This document shows, one piece after another, positions 43,322 through 46,685 of a stretch of DNA of 46,685 nucleotides (the first letter of the stretch is position 1; each line of letters opens with the position of its first letter). The position numbers and the translations under genes are program-made. Below the pieces are notes generated by a model, which was not told the DNA's origin, ran no database searches, and saw only the letters and a list, made by a program, of their open reading frames with translations. Where the stretch lies: contig CAIOTJ010000429.1 in assembly GCA_903861195.1 (NCBI GenBank), positions 1 to 46,685 on the forward strand, read 5' to 3'. The stretch comes from an uncultured Planctomycetaceae bacterium. Lineage in GTDB: Bacteria; Planctomycetota; Planctomycetia; Planctomycetales; Planctomycetaceae.

Positions 43322-44551
43322 TCACACCCGCGGCTGCACCAGTTTCCCGTCGCTGACCTGGTCGCCCGGGTGGATGATGACGGTCTCGGCTTCGGACAGC
43401 CCCTCGAGCACCTCGGCAAATCGACCGTTCTGATGGCCGATCTTGATGAGTGTTTCCAGAGCCCGCCCTTCAATCACTCGGAAGACCGCCCATGAGTCTC
43501 CCCGGCGGAACAACGCGCTCATCGGCACCTGCAGCACATCGGCCCCCTCCCAGACGGAGATGCGGGCCTCGACCCGGAACTGATCGCCCAGCGTCTTGGG
43601 GACCTGGGTCCGGTCAGGAAAGTCCACAATCACGTTCACCCGCTGCTCTTCGACCCCCAGGGCCGAGATCTTCAGGAATCCCGACGGCTCGACCAGTCGT
43701 ACCCGCCCCTCCAGCGGTTGATCGCCCCCCCACTGCTCGAGCGACACCCGCGCCCCGGGGACGATCTTCACCGCGTCGGCCGAGAGCACATCGACCTCGA
43801 CTTCCAGATCGCTGGGATCCCCCAGTTCGAGCAGGTTCTGACCCGGGGCGACCACCGCCTCGCTCTCCTGCATGACGCGCAAGACTTGAAACGTTCCCCC
43901 CGGCACAGTGACTGGCGGTGCCCGCAGGGAGAACAAGAACTCATCGTCGGGCATGTCGCTGGCCGAGCCGGGCCGCGTACGCAGCAGGGCCGCCTCGGCC
44001 TGTTCCAGTTCGAATTCGCTGATTTCCTTGCTGTGCCGGGCGACGCGGTATTCTTCGGTCTGCGTCCGCTGCAGCATCACCTTCAGCTCGTAGTCGGTGG
44101 GAGAGATCGCCTTTTTTCGAAACAGCTCGACCGCGCGGGCGTATTCCGACTCGGCATGATCGAGCGCCACCTTGGCCGCCTCGAGGGACGAGTTGGCCCG
44201 CTCGACCGCGCTGCGGGCTCCCTTGACCCGGGCCTCGGCCTGCGCCACCGCCCGGGGATCAAGCAGGGCGGGGTCCGAGGGTTCGATGGTGGTCAGCAAA
44301 TCGCCCGGCTGCACGTGCGCGCCGGGCTTCATCCGGATGCGCCCCAGCTTCCCCGCGAGGGGGGCCGAGACGATGTAGCGTTCGCGGATGCGCGTGCGGC
44401 CATCTTCGTCGACCGTCACCTGCAGGGGGCCGCGGGTCACGGTCGACAGATCGACGAAAACCGGCTTGGGCAGGAAAGAATACACCAGTCCCCCCGCCAG
44501 GCCTCCCAGCAGCAGCAGTCCCACGAATCTCTTGATCCAGCGTTTCAGCAC
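43322..44551 (-). CDS. HlyD/RND-type periplasmic adaptor
   Basis: A 409-residue membrane fusion protein. One N-terminal helix (FVGLLLLGGLAGGLVYSFL) is followed by a lipoyl-like half (RERYIVSAPLAGKLGRIRMKPGAHVQPGDLLTTIEP). A long coiled coil comes next (about residues 100-190, AVAQAEARVKGARSAVERANSSLEAAKVALDHAESEYARAVELF), then beta-barrel and membrane-proximal domains (VVAPGQNLLELGDPSDLEVEVDVLSADAVKI). GTG 44551, preceded by GGGAG, gives a sensible short cytoplasmic tail; a TTG at 44584 would overlap the permease gene. It starts 7 bp after the permease stop, so the two form one export or envelope-remodelling system. The ATPase is not in view. Confidence 0.88.
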   Translation of the reverse strand: MLKRWIKRFVGLLLLGGLAGGLVYSFLPKPVFVDLSTVTRGPLQVTVDEDGRTRIRERYIVSAPLAGKLGRIRMKPGAHVQPGDLLTTIEPSDPALLDPRAVAQAEARVKGARSAVERANSSLEAAKVALDHAESEYARAVELFRKKAISPTDYELKVMLQRTQTEEYRVARHSKEISEFELEQAEAALLRTRPGSASDMPDDEFLFSLRAPPVTVPGGTFQVLRVMQESEAVVAPGQNLLELGDPSDLEVEVDVLSADAVKIVPGARVSLEQWGGDQPLEGRVRLVEPSGFLKISALGVEEQRVNVIVDFPDRTQVPKTLGDQFRVEARISVWEGADVLQVPMSALFRRGDSWAVFRVIEGRALETLIKIGHQNGRFAEVLEGLSEAETVIIHPGDQVSDGKLVQPRV

Positions 44552-44558
44552 GATGGGA

Positions 44559-46685
44559 CTACTCCCGAGTCTTGAGAACGGCAATCAGGTCGAGCCGGTC
44601 GAGCTGGCGGCGCACCACCAGCCCCGAGATGACCGCCGAGACCAACACCATCAACACCGAGATACCAATCGTGCGGGGGGTCAGCACGAAGGGAATGCGG
44701 TACATCTCGGAGTTGAGGAAATAACAGACCAGCCGGGCCAGCCCCAGTCCCAACGCAATCCCCAGCGGAATGGCCGCCAGGGTCAGCACCGCCAGTTCCC
44801 CAAGAAGAATGAAGCTGATCTCCCCCCGTGTCAGGCCCAGCACCCGCAGGCTGGCCAGTTCGCGCCCCCGTTCCGAGAGGGCGATGCGGGCCGTGTTGTA
44901 AACCACGCCAAACGCGATGATGCAGGCGAAGATCACGTTGAAAAACTGCATGTGCAGCATGTTGTCCATCACGGTGTGCCGGAAGTTGGCGATGGCAATG
45001 CTCTTGATCGACACCGCCGCCGCACCGGGCATCTGTTTGATCTTGTCGTACATCGCCTTTTCGTAGCGGGGGTCGAAGGCGACGTTCACATCCGAGAACG
45101 AATTGCCCTCGCGCATCAGGCGGTTGAGCGCCCGCAGGTTCATGTAGGCGAAGGTTCCGAGGTTCTCGGTGATCAGTTCCCGCACGGGCACCTGCACCGT
45201 CTGCCGGGTTCCCTGCAGAAACTGGATTGTCAGCAGGTCCCCGACACCCACCTGCAGCACCTCGGCCAGCTTGGAATTGATCACCAACCCTTCGCTGGGC
45301 AGAGGCACCGTGTGCCCCCGCTCGTCGATGAGATTCGACATGGTGGAATCTTCGGGAAGTCCCTGAATCAGCGTGCGGCGCTGGATCTGGCCCGAGAGAA
45401 TGCGGGCCACCACCAGCTTCCGCGGTTCGACCTTCAGCACCCCCGGCAGGTGCTCCAATTCGTGCACTCCGCGCCACGAGGCGCTCTCGTACAGATTGAT
45501 CCGCAGGTGCTGCCGCTCCACGACGTCGAACTGCACCTGCACGAGGTGATTGAGCGAATCGGCGGGAAATCGCCCCAGCATCTGCACGGCGACCGACACG
45601 GCCAGCCCCGCGATCGACAACAGCGACTTCACCGGGCGGCGTTCGATGTGCCGGATAATCATTCGGGCCGGTTGCGACAGCCAGCTGGAGAACCCGATCC
45701 GCTCGACCAGCGTGGGGCGGTACGAGGCGGGGGGTTCGGGGCGCATCGCCTCGGCGGGAGGCAGCTTCACCGCCCGCCGGATCACGTTCAGCGTCCCCAC
45801 CGCCGCCGCGAACAGACTGACCAAAAACGACAGGGCAATGACCCAACCCGGCAGCGAAAACAGCAGCAGGGGGAACTTGTAGAAGTTTGCGTAGAGGTCG
45901 GTCATCTGCCGCCCCAGCACGCTCCCCCCCGCGCACCCCAGCAGCACCCCCACCACCACCACGAACAGCACCAGTTTGAAAAAGTGCAGCCCCACCTCGA
46001 GGTTGCTGTAGCCAAACGCCTTCAGCACGGCGATCTGGTCGCGCTGGAGGGCGATGATTCGCGACAGCACGACGTTCAGCAGAAACGCGGCCACCGACAG
46101 GAACAGCGAGGGGACAATTGTGCCCATTTTCTCCAGCTGTTTGATCTCGTCGGAGACAAACCGGTGCGAGATCTGGTCGCGCCGATTGTGGGCCCCCAGC
46201 CCGCCGTAGGGCTCGAGCAGCCGGTCGAGGTCGTCGATCACCGTCGCCTCGTCGGCCCCATGCATCAGGTCGAGGGCCACATCGTTGAATGATCCCTCCA
46301 TGTCGAAGGCCGCCTCGAGCGCTTGTTCCTCCATCCACATGATGGCGTACCGGCCATCGTCGGGAACCAGCGACCCGAGCCGGATGATGTAGATGTATTC
46401 GGGAGACAACACCGTCCCCACGATCCGCAGTTCCTTCTTCCGACCGTTGATGATCGCCGTCAGGGTGTCTCCCGGGCGGTATCCGCGCGCCTCGGCGAAT
46501 CCCGCCGCCACCAGCACTTCGTTGTCGCGCCCCGGCTCGATGAACCGCCCGGTGCGCAGGTGCAGTCGGTTGAGCTCTCCCGGGCTGCGGGCGGGAATCG
46601 AAATCAGCTTTCCCACGGCCGGGTCGTCGATCGCGGGGATGTCGAGCAGCACCTCGCGGACCACGCGAGTCTGGACCCCGGCCAC
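44559..46685 (-). CDS. FtsX/MacB-type ABC permease, 5' end outside window
   Basis: At least 708 residues of an ABC permease with two FtsX modules. The gene enters from the window edge, so its N-terminus is missing. Visible are a periplasmic domain, then three helices (FLSVAAFLLNVVLSRIIALQRDQIAVLKAFGYSNLEVGLHFF, LVLFVVVVGVLLGCAGG, VIALSFLVSLFAAAVGTLNVIRRAVKLPPAEAMRPEPP), a second core starting SLLSIAGLAVSVAVQ, and the final helices (NVIFACIIAFGVVYNTARIALSERGRELASLRVLGLTRGEISFILLGELAVLTLAAIPLGIALGLGLA). It is probably of the large lipoprotein-release or exporter type, working with the adaptor downstream. An ATP-binding gene may lie beyond the window. Confidence 0.88.
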   Translation of the reverse strand: MAGVQTRVVREVLLDIPAIDDPAVGKLISIPARSPGELNRLHLRTGRFIEPGRDNEVLVAAGFAEARGYRPGDTLTAIINGRKKELRIVGTVLSPEYIYIIRLGSLVPDDGRYAIMWMEEQALEAAFDMEGSFNDVALDLMHGADEATVIDDLDRLLEPYGGLGAHNRRDQISHRFVSDEIKQLEKMGTIVPSLFLSVAAFLLNVVLSRIIALQRDQIAVLKAFGYSNLEVGLHFFKLVLFVVVVGVLLGCAGGSVLGRQMTDLYANFYKFPLLLFSLPGWVIALSFLVSLFAAAVGTLNVIRRAVKLPPAEAMRPEPPASYRPTLVERIGFSSWLSQPARMIIRHIERRPVKSLLSIAGLAVSVAVQMLGRFPADSLNHLVQVQFDVVERQHLRINLYESASWRGVHELEHLPGVLKVEPRKLVVARILSGQIQRRTLIQGLPEDSTMSNLIDERGHTVPLPSEGLVINSKLAEVLQVGVGDLLTIQFLQGTRQTVQVPVRELITENLGTFAYMNLRALNRLMREGNSFSDVNVAFDPRYEKAMYDKIKQMPGAAAVSIKSIAIANFRHTVMDNMLHMQFFNVIFACIIAFGVVYNTARIALSERGRELASLRVLGLTRGEISFILLGELAVLTLAAIPLGIALGLGLARLVCYFLNSEMYRIPFVLTPRTIGISVLMVLVSAVISGLVVRRQLDRLDLIAVLKTRE

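Noticed and set aside
44388-46292. Open frame of 634 codons on the plus strand
   Set aside because: Antisense to the permease and adaptor; rich in His, Gln and Arg, as expected of the complement of membrane-protein codons.

Overview
The window is high-GC bacterial DNA and almost certainly comes from a planctomycete (Planctomycetota). The evidence is family content: three DUF1501 proteins with twin-arginine leaders, a DUF1559 prepilin-like protein, a DUF1598-type secreted protein, and many secreted or membrane proteins of unknown function. About 35 protein genes are supported. No canonical tRNA, rRNA or CRISPR array was seen.

Layout. 343-2691 (-): HAD-like pseudoenzyme, FabZ-type dehydratase and trmB. 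3177-4436 (+): exported lactonase-fold protein. 4516-9372 (+): a tight five-gene operon for an uncharacterised membrane complex around a DUF6754-type protein, followed by a secreted protein and a strong terminator. 10996-11970 (+): a RAYT-like transposase relative that has lost its HUH motif. 12199-20739: three DUF1501 genes, gluQ, a DUF1559 protein, a small protein, a candidate 6S RNA and a ClpP-like protein. 20845-28308 (-): addA-type helicase-nuclease, DUF1598 protein, degenerate receiver domain, birA and a 3-methyladenine DNA glycosylase. 28516-32976 (-): parB and a family-39-type glycosyltransferase. 33116-37860 (-): lipoprotein, Ppx/GppA phosphatase and sodium:solute symporter. 38025-40654 (+): hpt and small exported or membrane proteins. 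40671-43118 (-): rsr (Ro60/TROVE protein) preceded by three Y-RNA-like elements. 43322-46685 (-): HlyD-type adaptor and an FtsX-type permease cut by the window end.

Three things stand out. (1) The glycosyltransferase gene beside parB holds eight parS-like palindromes (matching TGTTTCACGTGAAACA) within 1.13 kb. All lie in the same reading frame, so each is translated as V-S-R-E-T or a one-residue variant, inside a disordered insertion of roughly 385 residues between membrane helices. A centromere appears to have been built inside a coding sequence. parB itself is broken by one base in a run of 11 G. (2) The otherwise gene-free kilobase upstream of rsr encodes a YrlA-like Y RNA with a circularly permuted tRNA-like module, plus two short Y-RNA-like hairpins with the same stem architecture. 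(3) The DUF6754 operon looks like a dedicated membrane machine of unknown function.
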